Below are positions 1-10,262 of a stretch of DNA of 64,000 bases, piece after piece. Source of the stretch: Gigaspora margarita (Eukaryota > Glomeromycota > Glomeromycetes > Diversisporales > Gigasporaceae); the NCBI GenBank assembly GCA_009809945.1, contig WTPW01001090.1:101963-165962 (forward strand), written 5' to 3'. The position numbers were made by a program, and so were the translations under genes. The stretch's first letter is position 1. Every line of letters starts with the position of its first letter. The notes beneath the pieces were generated by a model that saw only the letters and a list, made by a program, of their open reading frames with translations, had not been told where the DNA came from and made no database searches.

Positions 1-298
1 AAATCGGATTTTTTTTTTTTTTTTTAAAAAAAAATTTTTTTAAAATTTTACTATATGAACCACCCTCCCTCCCCCCTTTTGTGGGAAGGATGTAATGTAA
101 ACCACCGAATTAAATAGGTCTGGCCTTACAGGTGATATGCTCGAATTAATGGAAAATATTCTTAAACACCTAAATAATGAAATTTATTTATTATACTCGT
201 GCGCTCTTATAAACAAACATTGGTGCAAAATTCTATACCTTTTCTTTGGCAAGATGCATTTACAATCAATCAAAGTTCTTTATTTATTTCTATATATT

Positions 299-1210
299 GT
301 GAGGCCCGAAAAAAAAGTACTCGGACGCACATGGTAACCAAGTTAATGCAGCATAGATTTAATGGTTACATCGATCCTTTCCTAGAATAGGTTTTCTGGC
401 AGTAAAATCAGTAAAAGCTGTAAAAGCTGTAAAACCCGTATAATTAGTAAAGTAGTATAATGAGTATAGTAAGTAAAAGTGATATCGCTGATATACGGAT
501 TAAAGCAAGGAAAATCAGTATAAATAGTAAAATTCTTTTTATAGTTTTACCAAGTATAACGAATGTAATCTGTATTAAGTAAATGAAAGTATATAATAAA
601 GGCCTTGTGCCCAAAGGAACATAAGGAGTTGTCTGGTTAATAATAAACTGCCTTCCTGTTACTCCCACACTCACTAAATAAACTACTGATCTACTACTAA
701 GTGGCATAGTAGTACAATCTCTTATCAGTACTTTTTGTGCACGTGATTAATGTTATACTGTCCAGCTACTTCTCGACGTACTGAGATTGTCGTGGTTATT
801 GTGTTCCAATATCCCAACGGGGATACTTGAAGAACAAGGAACCCAGTGATCATCACATCACGTGAAATCACACAATCACGTCATTTGTTTACTAGCACTA
901 ACAAAATTAGCCTAAATTAACCTATCACCTAACCCTAACACTAACCCTAACGTAGGCTGAACACTTTATCATGTGATGTGATTATCAATGAAGATATCAC
1001 TGGGTTCCTTGATCTTCAATCCTCCCATCCCAACGTACTGTGGATGCTGTACTTGTTTATTGTTGTATAAAGTTTGCTCTAAAGTATCGACAACTGAAGC
1101 CTTGACTTATCCACTCGCCAAATATAACACACCTCTCTCGATAGGTTGTTTGGGTAGGTTGGTTTGGTTGGATTTGTGTTGACCCAGAAGTGTCAGCTTT
1201 TCCATTGTCA
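299..1210 (+). repeat. 5' LTR, interrupted by a MITE
   Basis: The right-hand part matches the 3' LTR at 3351-3865; it ends in TTGTCA at 1210. A 207-bp insertion (820-1026) breaks it. Short AGTAAAA-type repeats lie at 405-480. The next bases (1213 on, TGGTGGTAACTGTGAG) are in the position of a primer-binding site, but no specific tRNA was recognised. Confidence 0.7.
820..1026. mobile_element. MITE with 9-bp target duplication (Mutator-like) inside the 5' LTR
   Basis: The terminal inverted repeats share TTGAAGANCAAGGAACCCAG over about 30 bp at both ends. The 9-bp ATCCCAACG is present at 811-819 and again at 1027-1035, while the 3' LTR has a single uninterrupted ATCACAACG at the same place. A 9-bp duplication is typical of Mutator-like elements. 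The centre carries CCCTAA-type repeats (telomere-like but only about 20 bp). Confidence 0.75.
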
Positions 1211-1420
1211 TTTTGGTGGTAACTGTGAGATCCGAAAGAAGAAAAGGAAAGAAATTAAATTGGCAAAGGTACTAATGAACTGGTACTGTAAACAAGAGAA
1301 AGGATTACATGCCTGGACCAACATACCAAGTCCGAAGTATCCAATGATTTTGATGCCAATGTATCAGTTGAAAGTATCGATTGAGAAGCGTAAGATAATA
1401 ATTAATAAATAAATAAATAT

Positions 1421-1696
1421 ATGAAAAGAAATATGTACTGTAACGAAGGTACTCTGCTGCCCCATTTCTGGAATGGAAAAATACCCAAGGAAAACTTAGT
1501 AAAGAAGAACCTGTCGTCAGGTAGTAGAAAAAGAAGTTACATGATTAATAAAAACATGTATGTAAGAAAACTAGATGAAGAATGCACAAAATTATTCTTG
1601 GCACTTACCAAAGAGCAAGCTGATGAAGTTCAAAAAATAATAGACAGAGCTTTTGAAAGCTATTATATTAGTGAAATAAAATCCTCCAGGCTCTAG
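1421..1696 (+). CDS. Hypothetical ORF inside the LTR element
   Basis: A 91-codon frame with a lysine-rich N-terminus and a helical charged C-terminus (LALTKEQADEVQKIIDRAF). No known domain was recognised. It sits just downstream of the 5' LTR, where a gag remnant would be expected, but nothing proves that. The bases between 1697 and 2383 are more of the element's interior, with charged coding-like fragments broken by stops. Confidence 0.25.
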   Translation: MKRNMYCNEGTLLPHFWNGKIPKENLVKKNLSSGSRKRSYMINKNMYVRKLDEECTKLFLALTKEQADEVQKIIDRAFESYYISEIKSSRL

Positions 1697-2383
1697 AATT
1701 TGTATTAAAAGTGATAAAATTAGTCATAAGTGATGGTGAAAAAAATACAGAAGATGCTATATATTTGACTCCGTATTTAAATGTGTTCATTGAACCTGCA
1801 CCCCATATGTCATCCTGCATTGTACGCCGCAAAGGCCACCTCTGAAAGACCCAAAAGAAGGAGGAAGCATATATTGGCTCTAACATCCCAGTTACTAGAA
1901 CTTCCGTTGTGGCTCTTGAGAACAAAAGCCCTGTAGTGCCTACATCAAGAGTCCCTCTAAAGCCTTGACGAAAGAGACCCACTGTAACCAAAGTTCTTGA
2001 CACCTATTACGTCCTAGAAAAACTGTTTAATGATGTCTTGAGGAAGTGAGAGTTGACCTAGACCAACTCCTTCCAAAACTTGCCAACGAATATGATGCTA
2101 TTGTACGAAAGTGGGCACCGAAAGAAGAGGAAGAAACTGTAAAGAGCCTCTAAAAAAGAAGTGCTAATAGAGAAAATAAGTCTAGATGTTGTTATGAAAA
2201 CAGGAGAAGGAAAGTTAAAAAGGTTGAAAATAACTTTATGAAAGTTGTGCAGGAAAATGACAAGGCAGAAGTGACAACGCTTAACTGCTACCGTGAAAAT
2301 GGAACCGAAGTAGAAAAAGAAGACCTGTTAGATGGTCAAAAATCAACTGTGATGGTCATCTTTATTGAAATGGAATTAGACGA

Positions 2384-3454
2384 ATGGGTCAGAATAAAGA
2401 AAAAGAAGTAGAAAACATACCTACAAGGCCTGAAGAGACTTTGGATAGTGAAGCCCTGGAGAAAATCAATCATGAAACATTAGTTGGGGTTGAAAGTAAC
2501 AAAGGAACGATTGATGAACCCTTAGAGGGGGAAGCGTTACAGCAGGCATGCAAATTGTGGCTGAGGAAGGTAGAAGAATTTCAAAGTAGGGATAGAAGGA
2601 AGGAAGAAAGTAAACCCAAGGAACTAACCAGAGTAGAACATGCCAAAATTGACGAATCATCGAGTGGTGATGACCGAAAAGAAATGGAAGTCAAACCGTA
2701 TGAAAATGAAGACTTCAGGCACTATCAGAAATCTGCTTATATAGGTGACGAAAAAGAAATGATCAAACCTAGCTGTGAATGCAATAAGGAGGATGAACAA
2801 GGGACCTTGATAGATTGTCAAAAATTAGCAGTTATGAAACATAATGATAATAATAACAATACGAAAGATGGTGATATTGATAAAGTCGGTGCCTGCAAAG
2901 ATGATATGAAGTCAGTGGAGCTAGCCAATACGGATAGGGATATTGCTGAAATAGATGAGAGTGAAGCTAAAAAGGATGCCCATGAAATATTCAACGGTCA
3001 AGGAAGTGGAAGGAGAAGAAAAGACTCATCGGAACTGAATAATGAACCAACTAGGGACAAAATAGGAGCAGGCAGAAAGAAAGTTGTAAGGAGGTTCCCC
3101 AGTGAAGATGTTGTACACCAAATTCTCCAATACTTACCAACCTGCTGGTCCTGCTCTCGAATCTTCGACCCTGGTGGAATGTCTATTGGTAAGACCCTTG
3201 ATGAAAGATGCTACATCAACAAAGTCTTAGATGAAATCGATAGTGCAACATTAGTTGGTGAAGAGGATGACAATGATGCAAAAGAACTCACCAGCATGGA
3301 ATTTGCCGAAGTTGATGATTCTTCAGATACCTGTGGAACTCATAAAATCGTGATTGGTGATGATATACGGATTAAAGCAGGGAAAATCAGTATAAATAGT
3401 AAAATCCTTTTTATAGTTTTACCAAGTATAACGATTGTAATCTGTATGAAGTAA
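2384..3454 (+). CDS. Charged low-complexity ORF of the LTR element, Sel1-like echoes
   Basis: A 356-residue frame very rich in Glu, Lys and Asp. Two segments repeat a theme: KELTRVEHAKIDESSSGDD (about residues 84-103) and KELTSMEFAEVDDSSD (about 303-318), so the ORF contains internal duplication. ENEDFRHYQKSAYIGDEKEM (about 108-127) resembles a degenerate Sel1 repeat (the family's 'A..YYQKSA..G' core), and so does YRENGTEVEKED just upstream, at about 2291-2326. The last 30 or so residues run into the 3' LTR. No enzymatic domain is visible. Possibly a captured, decayed host Sel1-type gene; that is inference. Confidence 0.45.
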   Translation: MGQNKEKEVENIPTRPEETLDSEALEKINHETLVGVESNKGTIDEPLEGEALQQACKLWLRKVEEFQSRDRRKEESKPKELTRVEHAKIDESSSGDDRKEMEVKPYENEDFRHYQKSAYIGDEKEMIKPSCECNKEDEQGTLIDCQKLAVMKHNDNNNNTKDGDIDKVGACKDDMKSVELANTDRDIAEIDESEAKKDAHEIFNGQGSGRRRKDSSELNNEPTRDKIGAGRKKVVRRFPSEDVVHQILQYLPTCWSCSRIFDPGGMSIGKTLDERCYINKVLDEIDSATLVGEEDDNDAKELTSMEFAEVDDSSDTCGTHKIVIGDDIRIKAGKISINSKILFIVLPSITIVICMK

Positions 3455-3865
3455 GTGAAATATATAATAAAGGCCTTGCGCCTGAAGAAACAGAAGGAGT
3501 TGTCTGGTCAATAATAAACTGCCTTCCTGTTACCCCCACACTCACTAAATAAACTAATGATCTACTACTAAGTGGCATAGTAGTACGATCTCTCGTCAGT
3601 ACTTCTTGTGCACGTGATTAACGTAACACTGTCCGGCTACTTCTCGACGTACTGAGATTGCCGTGGTTATTGTTTTCCAATATCACAACGTACTGTGGAT
3701 GCTGTGCTTGTTTATTGTTGTATAAAGTTTACCCTGAAGTATCGACAACTGAAGCCTTGACTTATCCACTCGCCAAATATAACACGCCTCTCTCGATAGG
3801 TTGTTTGGGTTGGTTGGTTTGGTTGGATTTGGGTTGACCCGGAAGTGTCGGCTTTTCCGTTGTCA
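3351..3865 (+). repeat. 3' LTR, 5'-truncated
   Basis: Matches 480-819 plus 1036-1210 of the 5' LTR with scattered substitutions, uninterrupted by the MITE. Ends TTGTCA, followed directly by the ATATT target copy and the resumed F-box frame. Confidence 0.75.
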
Positions 3866-5178
3866 ATATTTTTTATCTCTTGGCGAAGACGAAAACTTAG
3901 TTATAAAAGAAAGTTTAATAAAAGAATTTAGGATAAATATTGAATTTTCCAAACCATTATTTGATTATGCAAGATTTCTAAAGTATATATCGATTAGCAA
4001 ATAAAGTTAGAAAATGGATGTGTCTCAAACTTGATAACCCGAATTTACTTTATCACGACTCAAAGATAACCCCCTTAATTACTTTAACATTCAAATTATT
4101 TCTTGAGAGTGGTGCCATATTACATGAATTTGGTTTATATAATTCTGAATTACTTAAATTTGAATTAGAGATCTTTCACTCATTGGAACAAAATGTGCGA
4201 TTTTATTCAAGACTCCGACATTTATCTTTGAATATAAATCAAACTTTGGCACCGAAAATATTGCTGAATTATTAAGGGTCTTGCCAAAAATACTACGGAA
4301 ATTAATAATTTGAGACTTGGTTTTTGTTCTAATTATGCAAAATTAATTCATACTTTATTTCCTGCTCTTATAACTTCATTAAATCACAAGAGCTGCTTAG
4401 AAAATTTATATTAGATGTAGATGATGGTTGTACAGAATTCTACGGTATCATTTCAGCTTTTGAGTCTCAAAAACACATTACAAGAGGTTATATTAGATAG
4501 TTGTGTTTTTGGCTCAGAGTTCGAGGTATTGAATAATTGTAAAAATTTAGAGACGCTTCGTATTTTGGATTGCGATACGGATCTATTGATGTACCGATTA
4601 TAGTACAAATTTTAGAAAAGATTGGCATATTATTACAACAATTAAAAGTTGAAACAGGAGCAGTAATTCAGGAAGAATCGTTATTATTAGAGACACTTAA
4701 GTCCTTTTGTCCAAACATTATATACCTCTTCATTACGAATATTGGGCTTTCCACTCAACTTCTAGAGCTTATTTGCAATTTACAAAGCTTCAATTTCTCT
4801 CGCTATGGTACGTTTATCACATACCAGACATACCAAAAGAAGAAAAAGTTATGCAATTTGCTAAAATATTGCCGTCAACATTGCAATATCTTGATATAGC
4901 TCTTAACATGGCTTTTTGCATACCGGATAATTTACTAGATTCATTTATTGATATTTTTCTCGATCATTGCCATGCACCCTTAAGAAAAACCGCTCATCAG
5001 TAGTGTTAGCCTCAATAACGAGAAAAATGCTAAAACGCTAATCAAATACTGCACACGAATCAGAACTTTAAATTATGTGGGTATAGTCAAATTTAATGAT
5101 TTAGGTAAAAATGAATTGGAAAATATGTTACATTGGTACCATATAAACATATTGTTGTTAATTGTTAAATGCAATTAA

Positions 5179-8100
5179 GTTGATCAAATTATAGAAACCG
5201 CCAAGATCAAGTAATAAAATCTCAAATATGGTCATTTAAAATCATAAATCATTCGCAACTCAATAGTTTTATGTCTTTACCAAATAATTAAAATGCCATT
5301 TTTATATTGAATTTATTAGTAGTCATGCGACATATTTCTCTCAATTCAACCATTTATTAGCGTTAGTCAATGAATTAACTTTCTAAAAAATCAACCAGTT
5401 GCTTGTCCATAAACCATATCGATTTTGGGCTAAATAATGCTTATTTAATTTGTCCAGATTGCTCACTTTTTAGATCCGGGTTTGTAGTTTAAAATTGCTC
5501 TTTTTTTTTTTTTTTTTTATGTATTAATTATGTTTAAAATCTAGTATTACTGCTCTTTTCAAATGACTGTGATTATTAGGTAGCCACCATCACGCAAAGT
5601 CTACAAAATTTCTTTAAATTCCTTATTTTTACAAATTGCACCGAAAAATAATAATAAATACAGGACATTTCCGTTTCTGGTTGCGCAACTATGTGCACAG
5701 CTACTCCATACTTGACTTCATTTAAAAAAATTATTTTTACTAATTTAATATCACACGATAGAAAAAAAAATTCTCTATAAACATAAAAACAAATATTATG
5801 ACCAGTGTGCGAAATTCGATTTTGATTTTATGTTTTCACTAAGAACATTTTTCAAGTCATCATCGTTCTTAAAAAAGTTTATATACTGTAGAAAAGTAAA
5901 TTTGTAAATAACAAAAAAATTTATTTATTGCTCTCAGATAGAAAACATCTTAATAAATTATGTTCTTAAAACTGTTTCTTAGAGAAAATTGAGAGCATTG
6001 AATTTCGCACACTGATCGTGAATATAATAATTAAATCTTTATTTTAAAAAATTTTACGATTTATAATTCTTTAATTCTTTTTTTTTTCAAAAACCATAAA
6101 CAAATATTTTTTTATAGTGTTGTAACTATTATTCCTAATCTAAATTTTAATTTATTAACCTTTTAAACAGAATATCATGCGTTCTGCAAAATCATCAAAA
6201 ATATCACTCTGGACCCATATAAATAGAAAATTTAATTTGAGAATATTTCTTATTTCTCTCTGCTTTAATCTTATTATATACGCGAGATAAAATTCTATAA
6301 TTTTTATTCGATCACATAAAAGTTCCTTATCTCTGCTTCAAATAAGTTACTCGAGCAATTAATTGACTTACATCAACAAGTCAGACAGAAATCTTTCTAT
6401 GAATCTGAGATTCACTAAGCAATATAGTTCTTCACTATGTTCCAGCCAATAAGTCCTCCGCTATGATTTAGGTGATAAATCTTTCAGATTGAGCAACTAG
6501 TTTTGTATGATAGAAATAATTTAAAATGATTTGAAGGCACAAATTTATTCAATAAAATTTATTATAAAGTAATTTTTCTGTGCATTAAATAACAAAGAAC
6601 AAGATAATAGTTTTGCACAGGTGAACTCTGCCTGGTCAGATGAAACACGGAGCCCAAATAAATGAATAGGACCTTAATTGTTGCCAATATAAAAAATTTC
6701 CTTAATAAAATTTTTTATTGTTATTAGAGTCAAATTTAGTAATTAGATTAGTTTAGAAAGATTCATAAATTTGCAAAAGAAACTTTTATAAGTATAACGG
6801 TTGATTGGGAGAGCGAATAAAAATATAGAAAATAGTGCCAACTTAACTCCAACCGTGTACGAAGAAAAGAAAAAGAATTCGAGTCTTAATAAGCCAGTTC
6901 GAAGTTACAAGTCAATTCAGTCCGTTGAATTGATCCTCGCAAGGTTTATTAAAGGTAAAGTCGAATTCAAAGGATAAGTTTATTATTTTATTATTATGTT
7001 TTATTTGAAAGTGGACGTGAAACTTATATCAACTTTATTAAAGTTCGAAGGTCTTATATTCATTTTATTTCTTCAGAGCATTTACGCTCTATTTTGAGCA
7101 AATTCGTTCTAATTCAAACATGCACGCTCTTTTCTACACGTATACGCTATAATTGGTACGTACACGCTCATGGTGCAAGGTATGTAATCGCGTAGACGCG
7201 ATATTTTGGGTGAATACGCGCTTGCAGGTGTTAAGCCACCATCAATTACCTTATTTGTATATATGATTAAAAAATTTTTAAAAATTAAAATGGATACTAT
7301 TATCAAAACGGAATTGGTAGAAAATAAAAATAAGATAGGTAGGGAATATACTATAAAAGACTTTAATAAAAATAATTTGTTACCTAGTGAGTAGAAAGTT
7401 AATCACAGGTAAAACGTTAAGTTGCGAAAGATTTTTTGGATTTTTTTCTTATTCTTTAATTCTTTATGTTCTGAAATTTGAATTTTAGGGACCTTAATAT
7501 TGAAATTTGAATTTCGGGTGCTAGCGCCTGGGCAGTTATAAGAGAACAACATATAAATTATTAAGAATTGGAACATTTAACCACATAGAAATTGTCGGAT
7601 CGAATGTTATTATTCGTAGGTTGAACCTATTTTTAATGTCGGTTAAATTAAAATTAACAAATTTAAAAAAAAAGATGAACAAGTTACTCGGCTTTTAATC
7701 CATTTTCAAAATTTTTATTTAAAAAATTTCTAACAATTATAATAAATATATTCAAAATTTTTTATAAATTTCTAAAAAAAAGATAGTGATTTATAGTCAA
7801 AAATTTTTTTAAAGTTTTGCAAATTTTAACTTAGTTGAGTTATGAGAATTGAAAAATTAGTTTGTATAATTAAACATTTAAAAGATTAAAATAATTTTGG
7901 TCGGTTCCAATTTGAACAACTATTAAACAAAAAAAATTACCAAAAATTTTCTGCTAGCTTAGTTGGACTGGAGCGGAGGGAGGAGGAGTGAAAGACCTAT
8001 CTATGGTGTACTAGATTTAGGCGATGTCGACTCCCGCCCCTTCAATGATGATAATCCTGATTTTTTCGACCCTTGTAGAAATTAATTAATCAAAAGTCTA

Positions 8101-8307
8101 ATAATAATTTTAATTCATAAGGTAGCTGCGCGACGCTGTCACGCAAAACCAGGAACGGAAGAATCAGTAGATCATATTAGAAGGTTTAAAAAATGTAATA
8201 TTTTAACAGTTTATTAATACTAACTAATAAATTATGTATACCTTAGTTTACATGTGTATTGTACAGAGTTGGCATATAACTAGGTCACAATTTCGAAATG
8301 AGTCGTA
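5179..8307. other. Gene-free AT-rich stretch
   Basis: No credible coding region was seen. It holds one MITE (5803-6014), a short run of ACGCT-containing motifs at about 7085-7170, and long A/T homopolymers. The small frames near 7109-7394 lack any recognisable domain and overlap each other on both strands. Confidence 0.5.
5803..6014. mobile_element. MITE, 15-bp perfect TIRs
   Basis: CAGTGTGCGAAATTC at 5803-5817 is present as its exact inverse at 6000-6014. The inner parts show weaker inverted similarity (CTAAGAACA / CTAAGAAACA). No clear target duplication was seen, so the superfamily is open. Confidence 0.6.
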
Positions 8308-8562
8308 CCGTATTTACGCGAAATAACGCACATGGGCATTATTTCGAAAATTGGATTTCCTTAAAATAGCATAGTTGGTTTCGAAATAACGCCCATGTGC
8401 GTCCCGAAATAACGCACACCCCACATACTAATGCTTTAATAAGCATTTAGAGGTGGGTCGAAATTAGACCTTTACCCCGAAATAACGCCCATGCGCGTAC
8501 TCGAAATAACGCGCATCTCCTCGAAATAACGCGCAGGTGCGCGTTATTTCGCGTAAATACGG
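8308..8562. mobile_element. MITE with TA target site, CGAAATAACGC internal repeats
   Basis: Both ends read CCGTATTTACGCGAAATAAC inward (20 bp or more, perfect), flanked by TA on each side, as in Tc1/mariner-type elements. The 11-bp motif CGAAATAACGC recurs about six times inside in both orientations, close to the ends and in the middle. A longer, more decayed relative lies at 35329-36090. Confidence 0.75.
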
Positions 8563-9793
8563 TATGAATTCATTAATTATATTAGTAGTTTAATTGTTTA
8601 TGTGCCAACACTATGTACATTTTTTAGTGTTTATTGTTTAATTATGTTTAAAAGCTTAACTTATTCGGTATGATAATGAAATATGATACAGGAGTATATA
8701 GAGAACAAAGTTGTAAATATCATTAGTAAATATTATAAAATATATATATATATATATATTTTTTTTTTAGAAATCAAGCAGTATATAAATAGTCAAAACA
8801 GTATTACTATTGAAATTTGGGAGAGCGTCAGATTAGAGGGCCAGATTTAGGTTAGCGATAGTGAACTAGAGAAGGAATACATAAGGTTGGGTTTATAAAT
8901 ATAACGAAATGGGATTCACGAACAATACAAAAATAAATGAAAGCCAAGAGATACGATAAATAAACATTCATTAAGAAAACTTTATTATAATAGAGGAATT
9001 ATTTAGATAATATCTAATGCTATCTAATACCTCATTCTTGCTCTCTCTATTATGTATAAGGGACAAAAACCTCTCAATACACAAAGAGCGAACACATCGG
9101 ACTTATATACAATTGTAATATATATAAATTATTTACACCAATCAATTGTCAGTTTAACTTCCTTCTGCCTTACACAATCAATTCGTCATTGAGATACGAC
9201 AACTAAAAGTCTAATTGCCCTTCAACACCTATAAACTTGATCGTAATATTACTTTGCGTGAGGGGCGAGACGATAATATTTAAACGTTTCGTATTCATTC
9301 TTCCCTAAAAGAACAATAATAATTTATACATAATTGATCTGTGTACAAAACGATGGCATGATGATTATTAATATAGACATTCGACGCATCACGATAGCTT
9401 TAATTAATTGTAGAACCCCAAGGATATCTAAATAAGGTAATAGGAGTAACACGTGTTACAGAGGTACAATTGAAAGGTTTAAGGATGATCGAATGTAACA
9501 ATGATCGATCAAATAAAACAGGGGCAGAATAAGGAAATGCTGTGATTTTTGGGCGCAGAAATTTATAATAACACCGGTAAGATAAGAAATAAATCAAATA
9601 AAATGAGTTAGCACAACTTAAAACTTGAAATACTTACTTAAAATAGTCCTTTTGAAGGAATAATCATGTACGAATGCACGTACGTACTTACGAAAGCCAT
9701 ATCAAACCAGTTTAATATAAAATGCAAATCGGACCATCGCATTCCACAATGTCATGAAAAATATAACCAATCAAAGAACCGTATTTGTTCACA
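8563..9793. other. Gene-free stretch
   Basis: AT-rich with a (TA)n run at about 8739-8758. No gene, RNA gene or clear mobile element was recognised. Confidence 0.4.
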
Positions 9794-9794
9794 N

Positions 9795-10262
9795 CTCCTG
9801 GTATTCGTATTTCATACTCCGCTCCTGGTATTCGTATTTCATACTCCGCTCCTGGTATTCGTATTTCATACTCCGCTCCTGGTATTCGTATTTCATACTC
9901 CGCTCCTGGTATTCGTATTTCATACTCCGCTCCTGGTATTCGTATTTCATACTCCGCTCCTGGTATTCGTATTTCATACTCCGCTCCTGGTATTCGTATT
10001 TCATACTCCGCTCCTGGTATTCGTATTTCATACTCCGCTCCTGGTATTCGTATTTCATACTCCGCTCCTGGTATTCGTATTTCATACTCCGCTCCTGGTA
10101 TTCGTATTTCATACTCCGCTCCTGGTATTCGTATTTCATACTCCGCTCCTGGTATTCGTATTTCATACTCCGCTCCTGGTATTCGTATTTCATACTCCGC
10201 TCCTGGTATTCGTATTTCATACTCCGCTCCTGGTATTCGTATTTCATACTCCGCTCCTGGTA
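9795..10262. repeat. 27-bp perfect minisatellite, 17 full units
   Basis: The 27-bp unit beginning CTCCTGGTATTCGTATTTCA and ending TACTCCG repeats at 9795, 9822 ... 10227 with no visible change, then breaks off in a partial unit at 10254. Because 27 is divisible by three it is open in several frames on both strands, which produces spurious repeat proteins. An unresolved base (N) at 9794 marks its left edge, so the true copy number may differ. The unit contains CTCCGCTCCTGGTAT, which is also found at the edges of dispersed repeats at 10782-10795 and 49150-49164. Confidence 0.9.

Larger units (their letters stand above)
299..3865 (+). mobile_element. LTR retrotransposon (non-autonomous) inserted in the F-box gene
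   Basis: About 345 bp at 480-819 are repeated at 3355-3689 and the following 1036-1210 are repeated at 3691-3865, forming two direct LTRs that end in TTGTCA. The 5-bp sequence ATATT occurs at 294-298 and again at 3866-3870, fitting a 5-bp target duplication. The first ~180 bp of the 5' LTR (299-479) have no counterpart in the 3' LTR, so the 3' copy looks truncated at its start. No reverse transcriptase, integrase or protease motif is visible in the interior; it holds a charged, low-complexity ORF instead. It is best read as a non-autonomous LTR element mobilised in trans. The LTRs differ at many sites, so the insertion is not very recent. Confidence 0.8.
137..5178 (+). pseudogene. F-box/LRR-like protein pseudogene, split by an LTR retrotransposon
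   Basis: The first part (137-298) encodes an F-box-like N-terminus: a leucine-rich helix followed by CALINKHWCK and, one frame over, PFLWQDAF, the usual 'N.WC...PFLWQ' end of fungal F-box domains. A one-base frameshift lies near 225-232. The reading frame stops at an LTR element (299-3865) and resumes at 3871 in the same frame (FLSLGEDENLV...), so ignoring the insert plus one target copy gives continuous coding to the stop at 4004. Further leucine-rich stretches follow in shifting frames (4018-4275, 4421-4603, 4570-4899, 4790-5003), ending with an LLLIVKCN-like tail before the stop at 5178. F-box proteins act as substrate adaptors of SCF ubiquitin ligases; this copy has at least four frameshifts or stops and should be dead. 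Family assignment is by motif resemblance; the C-terminal half was not matched residue by residue. Confidence 0.75.

Noticed and set aside
444..707. 87-codon minus-strand hydrophobic frame
   Set aside because: Lies within the LTR, antisense; the equivalent stretch in the other LTR is not open.
905..950. Telomere repeat CCCTAA
   Set aside because: Only two or three imperfect units within a MITE, far too short for a telomere or interstitial telomere block.
7085..7210. Array of regulatory sites (ACGCT words)
   Set aside because: Only four or five loosely spaced words without constant spacing or a neighbouring gene.
9795..10262. CRISPR array
   Set aside because: Units are directly contiguous with no spacers, and the sequence is eukaryotic.
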